Shown piece after piece: positions 1 through 5,726 of a stretch of DNA of 13,663 nucleotides. Every line of letters starts with the position of its first letter. Within the stretch, counting starts at the first letter, position 1. Source of the stretch: Candidatus Poribacteria bacterium (GTDB taxonomy: Bacteria > Poribacteria > DTPJ01 > WJIO01); the NCBI GenBank assembly GCA_014730235.1, contig WJIO01000370.1, forward strand, positions 1 through 13,663, given 5' to 3'. The notes beneath the pieces are model-generated. The model saw only the letters and a list, made by a program, of their open reading frames with translations. It had not been told where the DNA came from and searched no databases. Both the position numbers and the translations under genes were made by a program.

Positions 1-405
1 ATCAATAAGCTGTTGTGCATAGCCAATAGGTATTTTATACTTCATTCGAGTATGGGTCCAGGCCATAACTACAGGATCATCAATTGACGGTGTTTCTGAT
101 AATGAGCGTTTTTTCCATTCGTTTAAACCTGATTGCAAGTCACCCTCAGGTATATCCACCAGATCATCACTGATGCGGCAAAAAGAATATAAAGCCCTTG
201 CCGCCCGGCATTTTTCTCCCGGAAGTAAACTTGATGCCACATAAAAAGTGCGGCTGTGATGTTTTGTAAGTTTTCGGCAGTGTTCATAAGCCTCTTCCAG
301 AGCTAATCTGTCAACATCAATGAAGTTGAATTCAACATGCTCTTCAAAGGCCTTATAAGCCTTCTCCAGAAGCTTTTCTTCCCAGGAACATGTATATAGT
401 GTCAT
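1..405 (-). CDS. crtB: Phytoene/squalene synthase family protein (phytoene synthase), 3' end cut by window
   Basis: The first 135 codons are visible and the frame is open to base 1. The family condenses two geranylgeranyl diphosphates head-to-head to phytoene, the first committed carotenoid step, and acts at the membrane surface. The sequence shows HHSRTFYVASSLLP (residues 49-62), the RAARALYSFCR segment (67-77) and the first aspartate-rich motif DDLVD (80-84), which binds Mg-diphosphate. The second Asp motif would lie outside the window. Family members run about 280-310 residues, so roughly half is missing. The ATG (405-403) overlaps the TGA of crtI as ATGA, so translation is probably coupled; only a weak GTGAGAG-like ribosome site precedes it. 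A squalene-type (C30) synthase cannot be excluded from this half alone, but pairing with a CrtI-type desaturase favours phytoene. Confidence 0.9.
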   Translation of the reverse strand, partial: MTLYTCSWEEKLLEKAYKAFEEHVEFNFIDVDRLALEEAYEHCRKLTKHHSRTFYVASSLLPGEKCRAARALYSFCRISDDLVDIPEGDLQSGLNEWKKRSLSETPSIDDPVVMAWTHTRMKYKIPIGYAQQLID

Positions 406-1934
406 CTCTCACTTTCTATTATTTTACCCGGAATGGATACAGATTTTTCAGGAACGCGCTGTTCCTTAAGAATCCGTTCCACAACAAGACGGGCTGATAT
501 TAATACCATAGGAAGTCCCCCGCCTGGGTGCGTGCTGGCTCCAACAAAGTAGAGGTTTTTATAACGGTCATGACGGTTATGAGGTCGTAAATATCCTACC
601 TGAAATAGGTTATGGCTGAGACCAAAGGCCGAACCTTTAGCCAGATTAAGATAATCTCTGTAATCTGTCGGTTCAATTATCTCTTCAAAAGCTATATACT
701 TTTCCAGATTTTTAATACCAATAGATTCCAGTTTTGCAAAGACTTTATTTCTGGCTTTATCCCGGATTGCATCCCAATCCTGGGGGGTTTCTTCGTTAAT
801 ATGACCTACTGGAACCAAGACCAGAAGGCTGTCACCATCCGGTGGAGCGCAGGAGTCATCGGTACGGGATGGGGAACATACATAAAACGAAGGATCATCA
901 GGCAAAGTCAAATCCCGGAAGATTTTATCAAAGGATTCCCGATAATTATTGTCGGCAAGAAATACGTTGTGATGTTGAAGCTGTTCCGGTCTTGTCCCCT
1001 TTATACCCCAATAAAACATTATGGCCGACGATGAATACTTTTTCCGATACAATCTTTTTGCTTTGTTTTTATCCGGCAGAAGTTCCGAATATACATAAGG
1101 TAAGTCTGCATTAGCTATAATGGCATCAGATTCAACTTTTTCACCGTTTTCCAGAGTTACACCTGTTGCCTTTGAACCTTCCACGTTGATTTTTGCCACC
1201 GATGAGTCATAATGAAACTTCACACCCAAGCCCTGGGCAATATCCGTCAGGGTTTCAACAACTTCATACATACCGCCCCGGGGATACCAAACACCCTGAA
1301 CCGCTTCGGTATATTGTAGAAGGGAATATGTGGCCATAGCATCATAAGGGCTAAGACCCAAATACATGTTTTGAAAGGAAAAGCCAGCCCGAAGGCGGGA
1401 GTCTTTGAAAAACTTTGATGTATTGTTGTAATGTTTCGCCAGTGCCTTTATGCGAATCACCAGTGGGAAGTTTGATGGACTCAGGTATTCCAGCCATGAC
1501 CTGAAGTTTCGACCTACAAAATGCTTTAATGACAGGTGATAATTACGGTAACCTTCTTCCGTAAATCTAAGGAAAGCCTCAAAAGAACCCGGTTCTATAG
1601 ACTCCAACTGGTCGAACATGCTTTTAAGATCACCAGTTATATTCAGCTTTGTTCCATCATGAAAATGCACCTTGTATGTAGGATCAATTCGGATTAAATC
1701 AAGATGGTCTTCCATATTTTCACCCAGGGATTCGTAAGTTTCAGCAAATATTTCTGGCATCAAAAAAAGAGTTGGTCCTGTGTCAAAGCGATGACCATCC
1801 CTCTCAATAATTCCAGTTCGTCCTCCAGGAATAGAATTTTTCTCTAAAATGGTAACTCTACATCCCAAACGAGCTAAACGTGCAGCAGTTGAAAGACCAC
1901 CAATCCCAGCGCCTATTACAATTGCTGTATTCAA
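402..1934 (-). CDS. crtI: Phytoene desaturase (CrtI family), TTG start
   Basis: A 510-residue FAD-dependent carotene desaturase, expected to turn phytoene into neurosporene or lycopene at the membrane. Seen in the sequence: an N-terminal dinucleotide-binding motif GAGIGG (residues 8-13), followed by E31 and PGGR (36-39). FDTGPTLF follows (about 51-58). Near the C-terminus is the CrtI signature FVGASTHPGGGLP (about 463-475), which completes the FAD site. Length is normal for the family (about 490-520). The start is TTG at 1934-1932, eight bases after AAGGAG; an in-frame TAA lies only four codons upstream and no ATG lies between. The 3' end overlaps crtB by ATGA. A MITE lies 67 bases upstream and separates it from the prenyltransferase gene. 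The number of desaturation steps, or a C30 substrate, cannot be read from the sequence. Confidence 0.92.
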   Translation of the reverse strand: MNTAIVIGAGIGGLSTAARLARLGCRVTILEKNSIPGGRTGIIERDGHRFDTGPTLFLMPEIFAETYESLGENMEDHLDLIRIDPTYKVHFHDGTKLNITGDLKSMFDQLESIEPGSFEAFLRFTEEGYRNYHLSLKHFVGRNFRSWLEYLSPSNFPLVIRIKALAKHYNNTSKFFKDSRLRAGFSFQNMYLGLSPYDAMATYSLLQYTEAVQGVWYPRGGMYEVVETLTDIAQGLGVKFHYDSSVAKINVEGSKATGVTLENGEKVESDAIIANADLPYVYSELLPDKNKAKRLYRKKYSSSAIMFYWGIKGTRPEQLQHHNVFLADNNYRESFDKIFRDLTLPDDPSFYVCSPSRTDDSCAPPDGDSLLVLVPVGHINEETPQDWDAIRDKARNKVFAKLESIGIKNLEKYIAFEEIIEPTDYRDYLNLAKGSAFGLSHNLFQVGYLRPHNRHDRYKNLYFVGASTHPGGGLPMVLISARLVVERILKEQRVPEKSVSIPGKIIESER

Positions 1935-1942
1935 TATAAATA

Positions 1943-1948
1943 CTCCTT
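1943..1948 (-). promoter_or_regulatory. Ribosome binding site that fixes the TTG start of crtI
   Basis: AAGGAG on the minus strand lies 8 bases before the TTG at 1934. Because a stop codon sits in frame four codons upstream of the TTG, this site decides the start. Confidence 0.8.
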
Positions 1949-1973
1949 ATATATGTTTCATAAGCAATTTCCA

Positions 1974-1979
1974 ATTATA
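1974..1979 (-). promoter_or_regulatory. Possible -10 box for crtI-crtB
   Basis: A perfect TATAAT on the minus strand lies 39 bases before the crtI start. No convincing -35 box lies 16-18 bases upstream; that position abuts the left end of the MITE. If used, it would let crtI-crtB be transcribed independently of the isomerase-prenyltransferase pair. Confidence 0.25.
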
Positions 1980-2001
1980 TAGATGAGATTTTTTCTTGAT
2001 T

Positions 2002-2172
2002 GTAATCGTTAAAAAATGAAAAATGTGTTTAGAAAATACCTTTATAATCATGGTAAATTACAAAATTTGTCATTCCTGCGAAAGCAGGAATCCAGAAAAA
2101 ACTATCATGGGAGACTGGATTCCTGCTCTCGTAGAAATGACAACTAAATTATATCCATTTTTAAACGATTAC
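2002..2172 (+). mobile_element. Intact 171-bp MITE with terminal inverted repeats and 6-bp target duplication
   Basis: The ends are inverted repeats of 16 bases (2002-2017 and 2157-2172) differing at one position; the outer sequence is GTAATCGTT. TTGATT lies directly outside both ends (1996-2001 and 2173-2178), which reads as a target-site duplication. Inside, two 28-base arms (2068-2095 and 2115-2142) pair with three mismatches around a 19-base loop. There is no transposase, so mobility would need a protein encoded elsewhere. Related partial copies are at 4263-4354 and 7881-8010. An open frame across it that gives a peptide containing CHSCESRNP is a by-product of the repeat, not a gene. Confidence 0.82.
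2068..2142. repeat. Long inverted repeat inside the MITE
   Basis: Two 28-base arms would form a long hairpin in RNA or single-stranded DNA. Each arm contains its own small palindrome (TCATTCCTGC / GCAGGAAT). It lies in the gap between the prenyltransferase gene and crtI and could weaken read-through between them. It lacks the T-run of a standard terminator. Confidence 0.75.
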
Positions 2173-2211
2173 TTGATTAGACAATGTTTTTTACATTTCC
2201 ACACTCAAGTC

Positions 2212-3126
2212 TTAAAAACAAATTGCCAGGATAAAACTTACCGAAACACCCAGATTAATTATGAGAGTCTTTGCACATATATTTTCCAACGCTTTATGTT
2301 CTTTATAGTGCTTTTTAAATACCTGAATTATCGTTATCAAAGAAAGTATAAATACTGGCAGAAAAAAGATTAACGCTTTTAAAGGTATACCTGCCCAGAT
2401 AGCAATTAAATATGAAATCCAGATCCCTATACTGAATATAATATAAATCTTACTCATCTTTGACTTACCAAAGCGCACCACCAGGTTTTGCTTTCCTGTC
2501 CTTTTGTCGGCCAGATAATCCGGGAATTCATTAATTAATATCACATTAAATATAGAAAAGATAATAGGTAGTGATGTCCAGTGTATAATATTAGGAAATT
2601 TACCTGTCTGTAAATAGTAAGACGCAGCTACTGTAAGCCATCCATAACAAAAACCTATCCATATTTCTCCAAGTCCTTTATAAGCCCATTGCACAGGTTT
2701 TGCTGAATAAAACAACCCTCCCAAAATCCCGATTATCCCCAGAGGCAAAGTAAATGCGCCGGTATCATAATAAAAATGAAGTATAAATCCTATAACCAGC
2801 GCCGCAGAAACTGATACCAGAGAAGCGATCAAAGCATGATGTCGGGGTATCAATCCTGATTGTATTACCTGGCTGCCTCCTGTAAAGCGATTTCTACCCA
2901 GCTCTGATGAGAGGTTATCCGTTTCATAGTCGTAATATTCTCCTGAATAATAGGTTGCCGAAAGAATCAGAGCAACACACAGAGTTCCCCAGAATAAAAC
3001 TGTCCAGTCAATAACCCCTGTATTATACCAGGCCAGAACATTACCCAGTATAAATGGAAAAATTCCTACTGTGTGAAAAGGCAGTCTGGACAAAGTTATC
3101 CAGGCTTTCAGCTTTTTTATATTCAT
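2212..3126 (-). CDS. UbiA-family prenyltransferase, MenA-like
   Basis: A 304-residue integral membrane protein with about eight or nine hydrophobic segments. UbiA enzymes transfer a polyprenyl chain from its diphosphate to an aromatic or other acceptor. The first Asp-rich motif is at residues 62-70 (G-E63-YY-D66-YET-D70), and FTGGSQVIQSGLIP follows at about 81-94. The second motif is N199-EFP-D203-YLA-D207-KRTGK, followed by a NLVVRFG stretch. The GGSQ...GLI segment and the GKQNLVVRFG segment resemble MenA (1,4-dihydroxy-2-naphthoate prenyltransferase). The usual first ND of the NDxxDxxxD motif reads GE here. Its ATG overlaps the stop of the isomerase gene as ATGA, with only a weak ribosome site. 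Context allows a quinone role or a carotenoid-modifying role such as a lycopene elongase; sequence resemblance favours the former. The acceptor is not known. Confidence 0.85.
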   Translation of the reverse strand: MNIKKLKAWITLSRLPFHTVGIFPFILGNVLAWYNTGVIDWTVLFWGTLCVALILSATYYSGEYYDYETDNLSSELGRNRFTGGSQVIQSGLIPRHHALIASLVSVSAALVIGFILHFYYDTGAFTLPLGIIGILGGLFYSAKPVQWAYKGLGEIWIGFCYGWLTVAASYYLQTGKFPNIIHWTSLPIIFSIFNVILINEFPDYLADKRTGKQNLVVRFGKSKMSKIYIIFSIGIWISYLIAIWAGIPLKALIFFLPVFILSLITIIQVFKKHYKEHKALENICAKTLIINLGVSVSFILAICF

Positions 3127-4181
3127 TTTTTCACCAGATATTTTGTATTTCCCAGTTCCTTGAGGTTAGCTGAACCTGTGCAAAACATAGCAATCTTCAA
3201 TTCTTCAATTATTCTGTTCAGAACGTTTTCCACCAATAAAGGAGATTCCAGGGCTGGAGATAAAAGTGGTAGAGCAATACCTATCACCGAAGCTCCTAAA
3301 GCTATAGCCTTAGCTGCATCAACGCCGTTTCTTATACCTCCTGATGCTATAACAGGTATATCAGGAACAGCGGATTTAACCATATTTAAGCTTTCCGCCG
3401 TTGGTATACCCCAGTCGGAAAAGGTATCCCCTATAGTTCTTTGACAGTCGCTCTTTGCCCGGTAGGATTCGATCATAGCCCAGGATGTACCGCCCGCGCC
3501 GCCGATGTCAATACAGTCAACACCAGCGTCTACAAGTCTGGATGCAACCTCTTTTGATATCCCGCAACCTACCTCTTTGACAATAATAGGCATCTCTATC
3601 TTTCGCCGTAGCTTCTTAATATTTTCCAGCAATCCCCTGAAGTTGGTATTTCCTTCGTATTGTATGGCTTCCTGAAGGGGATTTAGATGGAGGGCCAAAG
3701 CATCAGCACCTATCATGGATATAGCATCGAGACAATTTTCATAATCAAAGCCATTATTAAGCTGAATAGCCCCAATATTTGCTATCAACAAAGCATCAGG
3801 CACTGTATGTCTTACCTGAAACGTATAGGCTAAAGACGGTTGTTCCAGTGATATTCTCTGGGAACCAACCATCATGCCTACCCGCAGTTTCTGGGCAGCT
3901 ATGGCCAGGTTCTCATTGATTTGAAAGCTCAGCTCCGTTCCGCCGGTCATAGATTCAATGATAACAGGATAATTCAGGACTTTGTCGAATAAATTAAGGG
4001 AAAGATCAATATCGCTCATATTAATATCCGGCAAAGCCTGGTGGATAAAGCTATAATTTTCAAAACCCGTTGATTTGTTCTTAAATCCAACATCCTCATT
4101 AAGGCATATACGGATATGATCGGCTTTTCTGTCCTGAGTCATCCTGTTGAATTTTGTTTCTCGGTCTTCTGAATTCCGCAT
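3123..4181 (-). CDS. fni: Isopentenyl-diphosphate delta-isomerase, type 2 (FMN-dependent)
   Basis: A 352-residue soluble flavoenzyme that interconverts isopentenyl and dimethylallyl diphosphate using FMN, reduced cofactor and Mg. Visible family marks: DRKADHI near the N-terminus (17-23); ESMTGGTE (76-83) at the flavin site; and HLNPLQEAIQYEG (165-177), with the conserved QxEG. Further on are KEVGCGIS, DIGGAGGTSW, DWGIPT and ASGGIRNGVDAAKAIALGA, the TIM-barrel phosphate/flavin loops. Length is typical (330-370). The ATG at 4181 has GGAG eight bases upstream. A later Met14 lies next to the conserved region but has no such site in front. It is first in the cluster and supplies C5 building blocks for the prenyltransferase and carotenoid enzymes downstream. 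A 23-base repeated element lies 32 bases upstream of its ATG. Confidence 0.93.
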   Translation of the reverse strand: MRNSEDRETKFNRMTQDRKADHIRICLNEDVGFKNKSTGFENYSFIHQALPDINMSDIDLSLNLFDKVLNYPVIIESMTGGTELSFQINENLAIAAQKLRVGMMVGSQRISLEQPSLAYTFQVRHTVPDALLIANIGAIQLNNGFDYENCLDAISMIGADALALHLNPLQEAIQYEGNTNFRGLLENIKKLRRKIEMPIIVKEVGCGISKEVASRLVDAGVDCIDIGGAGGTSWAMIESYRAKSDCQRTIGDTFSDWGIPTAESLNMVKSAVPDIPVIASGGIRNGVDAAKAIALGASVIGIALPLLSPALESPLLVENVLNRIIEELKIAMFCTGSANLKELGNTKYLVKK

Positions 4182-4212
4182 AAAATATACTCCGAGTTTT
4201 GACTTACATTTT

Positions 4213-4235
4213 TGGCTCTTCCGAATTGAGTGTAG
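4213..4235 (-). repeat. Copy of a 23-base conserved upstream element, before fni
   Basis: Read on the minus strand it begins CTACACTCAA and ends CGGAAGAGCCA. It differs at three positions from the copy at 8195-8217 that precedes the macroglobulin gene. It lies between the partial MITE copy and the fni ribosome site. Function is unknown; it may be a leader motif or the end of a mobile repeat. Confidence 0.65.
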
Positions 4236-4262
4236 AAATAATTTAAAAATTTTCTAAGCATA

Positions 4263-4354
4263 TCATTCCTGCTTTCGCAGGAATGACAAATTTTGTAATT
4301 TACCATCATTATAAAGGTATTTTCTAAACACATTTTCCATTTTTTAACGATTAC
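4263..4354 (-). mobile_element. Partial MITE copy (left end plus hairpin)
   Basis: Read on the minus strand from 4354, it matches the left half of the 2002-2172 element nearly base for base, starting with the same GTAATCGTT end. It stops after a perfect 10-bp hairpin (TCATTCCTGC / GCAGGAATGA with a TTTC loop, 4263-4286). The right arm and right terminal repeat are absent, and no target duplication can be assigned. It lies between encapsulin and fni, inside the 321-base gap. Confidence 0.75.
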
Positions 4355-4387
4355 TCAGAATATATTCTTTTGCTTGAGAAAGTATAG

Positions 4388-4467
4388 GTTGGGTCATGCC
4401 TGTAAAGCATAATTGGTTCACCAAAATAAATTCATTTTAAATGAATAATCAGCAAACCAGACCCAAC
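4388..4467. other. Structured 80-base region downstream of encapsulin
   Basis: Perfect 8-base outer arms GTTGGGTC (4388-4395) and GACCCAAC (4460-4467) enclose two small inner dyads: TTGGT/ACCAA (about 4413-4424) and ATTCATT/AATGAAT (4430-4446). Together they could fold as an outer stem with two inner hairpins. It does not match the MITE. It could be a 3' untranslated structure of the encapsulin operon, a small RNA, or an unrelated mobile repeat. I do not recognise it. Confidence 0.5.
4423..4446 (-). terminator. Weak candidate terminator after the encapsulin operon
   Basis: On the minus strand an A/T-only hairpin (ATTCATT...AATGAAT) is followed by TTTATTTT, about 57 bases past the encapsulin stop. 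The stem has almost no G-C pairs, so it would be a weak terminator. No better candidate was seen in this gap. Confidence 0.3.
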
Positions 4468-4502
4468 AAATTACCTTCCTGTTAAATATTGCAAAGTAAT
4501 CT

Positions 4503-5303
4503 CTATTCAAATGTACATATAGCACCAGGGCGTTTAATTCTCAAAACTACTGTTTCAAACACCCGAAAGGGATGATCCATATCCTCAGCCCCGAGATAAG
4601 CAGTAGTTAGATCCTCTCCCACAACCAGGTCCATATTTTGTTTACCTGTAGCCACAATTATGGCCTGATCACCTTCTATTGCTGGTGATTGAAAAACACC
4701 TTCAGTCATCAATTCCTTGACCATAGCTATTTCAAGAACTCCGGTTCCTTCATACACTCGGTGCATCTTGGCATATAAAGAGGGGCTTACCACCATTGCA
4801 TAAGGACCATAAAAACCACCCGACATTAGCTTTTCCGTACCAGCTACCACATTCTGAAAAGCATTGCCGGTAACCTGCCAGTCCTTAACCTCTGCGGTTG
4901 TACGACCTTCGGCGTTTAACAGTCCTTCATAACCTTCCATACCATTGAAAACCATATTGTCTTCTTGCATAGCGCAATAAGCAGCCGCTCCGGCAGCAGG
5001 CCCTAGTTCCAGCGGAATACCATATACTTTCGCCGATTCAATATCCCGCCAGTGAAGTTTAAAATCTTTTTGTATCATGGGTATGGTGATATTTTCGCGC
5101 TTCTTAACAGCTATTTCACCTTCTTTAAAACCACCCATGGAAGGTTTTGGGACCACAGTAGCACCAGCACCCAAAGGCCCGGTAATGCCTATAAATCTGC
5201 GTCCAACCAGTCGCCTTCGTGCAGATTCCACCACAAGTTTATCTATTTTTTCCCAGTCTTCGCTGCTTAAAGGAGCATCATCTCTTGCAAGATAATCAGC
5301 CAT
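4503..5303 (-). CDS. enc: Encapsulin nanocompartment shell protein (family 1)
   Basis: A 266-residue HK97-fold shell protein, expected to self-assemble into a small (T=1 size) icosahedral compartment in the cytoplasm. Marks of the linocin/encapsulin family: N-terminal DYLARDDAPLSSEDWEKID (residues 3-21), the region that forms the cargo-binding inner surface; the RRLVGRRFIGITGPLGAG segment (about 30-47); FYGPYAMVVSP in the middle; and the C-terminal RVFETVVLRIKRPGAICTF strand. Length is typical (about 260-270). The ATG at 5303 follows the cargo gene's TAA with one base between, and GGAGGGA lies inside the end of the cargo gene, so the two are tightly coupled. Last gene of a three-gene operon. 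The neighbouring cargo points to iron storage and protection from ferrous iron, not a peroxidase system. Confidence 0.95.
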   Translation of the reverse strand: MADYLARDDAPLSSEDWEKIDKLVVESARRRLVGRRFIGITGPLGAGATVVPKPSMGGFKEGEIAVKKRENITIPMIQKDFKLHWRDIESAKVYGIPLELGPAAGAAAYCAMQEDNMVFNGMEGYEGLLNAEGRTTAEVKDWQVTGNAFQNVVAGTEKLMSGGFYGPYAMVVSPSLYAKMHRVYEGTGVLEIAMVKELMTEGVFQSPAIEGDQAIIVATGKQNMDLVVGEDLTTAYLGAEDMDHPFRVFETVVLRIKRPGAICTFE

Positions 5304-5304
5304 T

Positions 5305-5685
5305 TTATTCTCCCTCCGTTTTCTTTTCCTCTATAAGGCTTCCTACAGTCGAATCTGACTTCTCTTCTTCAGGTTCTGTGTTAGATTTTAATGATTCAAT
5401 CATTTCTTCAACCTCTTCATAACCTTCGTCATAGAATTTCTGTTCATCCGAGTCCAGTTCATGAAGCAGTCGGAGAAATTCACCGGCATGAACTCTCTCT
5501 TCGTCTGCAATATCTACAAGAACTTCTATAGCCAATTTGTTGTCCGTTGACTCCGCCAGTTGAATATAAAGCTGAACTGCTTCATATTCTGCGGAAATCA
5601 TAAATCTTATCGCCCTGATCAGTTCCTCATGAGTTAGTTTTCTGTCGTTTTTAAGCCCTGCGAATGCTGACCCAAAATCTGGCAT
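5305..5685 (-). CDS. Encapsulated ferritin-like cargo protein
   Basis: A 126-residue protein with two predicted helices of the encapsulated-ferritin (EncFtn) type. Such proteins form half a ferroxidase site and assemble as rings inside the shell, oxidising Fe(II) for storage. Candidate metal ligands are E33/E35 in SAEYEAVQLY and E63 with H66 in DEERVH. The tail (residues 86-126) is acidic and carries STVGSLI (112-118), matching the family's cargo-loading peptide (TVGSL core), though residues EEKKTEGE follow it. The start is ATG 5685, seven bases after AAGGAGG (5699-5693). An in-frame ATG at 5712 would add nine residues that include the ribosome site and is rejected. It lies one base before encapsulin and 41 bases after the oxidoreductase. 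A rubrerythrin-like role is less likely, as no further iron site is seen. Confidence 0.9.
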   Translation of the reverse strand: MPDFGSAFAGLKNDRKLTHEELIRAIRFMISAEYEAVQLYIQLAESTDNKLAIEVLVDIADEERVHAGEFLRLLHELDSDEQKFYDEGYEEVEEMIESLKSNTEPEEEKSDSTVGSLIEEKKTEGE

Positions 5686-5692
5686 TATAATA

Positions 5693-5699
5693 CCTCCTT
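5693..5699 (-). promoter_or_regulatory. Ribosome binding site deciding the ferritin-like start
   Basis: AAGGAGG on the minus strand sits seven bases before the ATG at 5685. It falls inside the longer in-frame reading from 5712, so the shorter protein is the supported one. Confidence 0.85.
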
Positions 5700-5726
5700 G
5701 AAACTCTTGCATCTTTATAAAAATGC

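Noticed and set aside
2023-2373. Plus-strand open frame of 116 codons giving a CHSCESRNP-containing peptide
   Set aside because: Its first part is the MITE and the rest lies antisense to the prenyltransferase gene. The same peptide appears wherever the repeat occurs; no ribosome site precedes it.
2212-3126. Assignment of the prenyltransferase as a lycopene elongase (CrtEb type)
   Set aside because: The context is suggestive, but the motifs around both aspartate-rich regions resemble MenA; left as an open alternative only.
4139-4333. Minus-strand open frame of 64 codons starting MCLENTFIMM
   Set aside because: It is the partial MITE copy read through into the start of fni in another frame.
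5686-5712. Longer N-terminus for the ferritin-like protein
   Set aside because: The extra nine codons contain the AAGGAGG ribosome site of the downstream ATG, and homology begins after that ATG.
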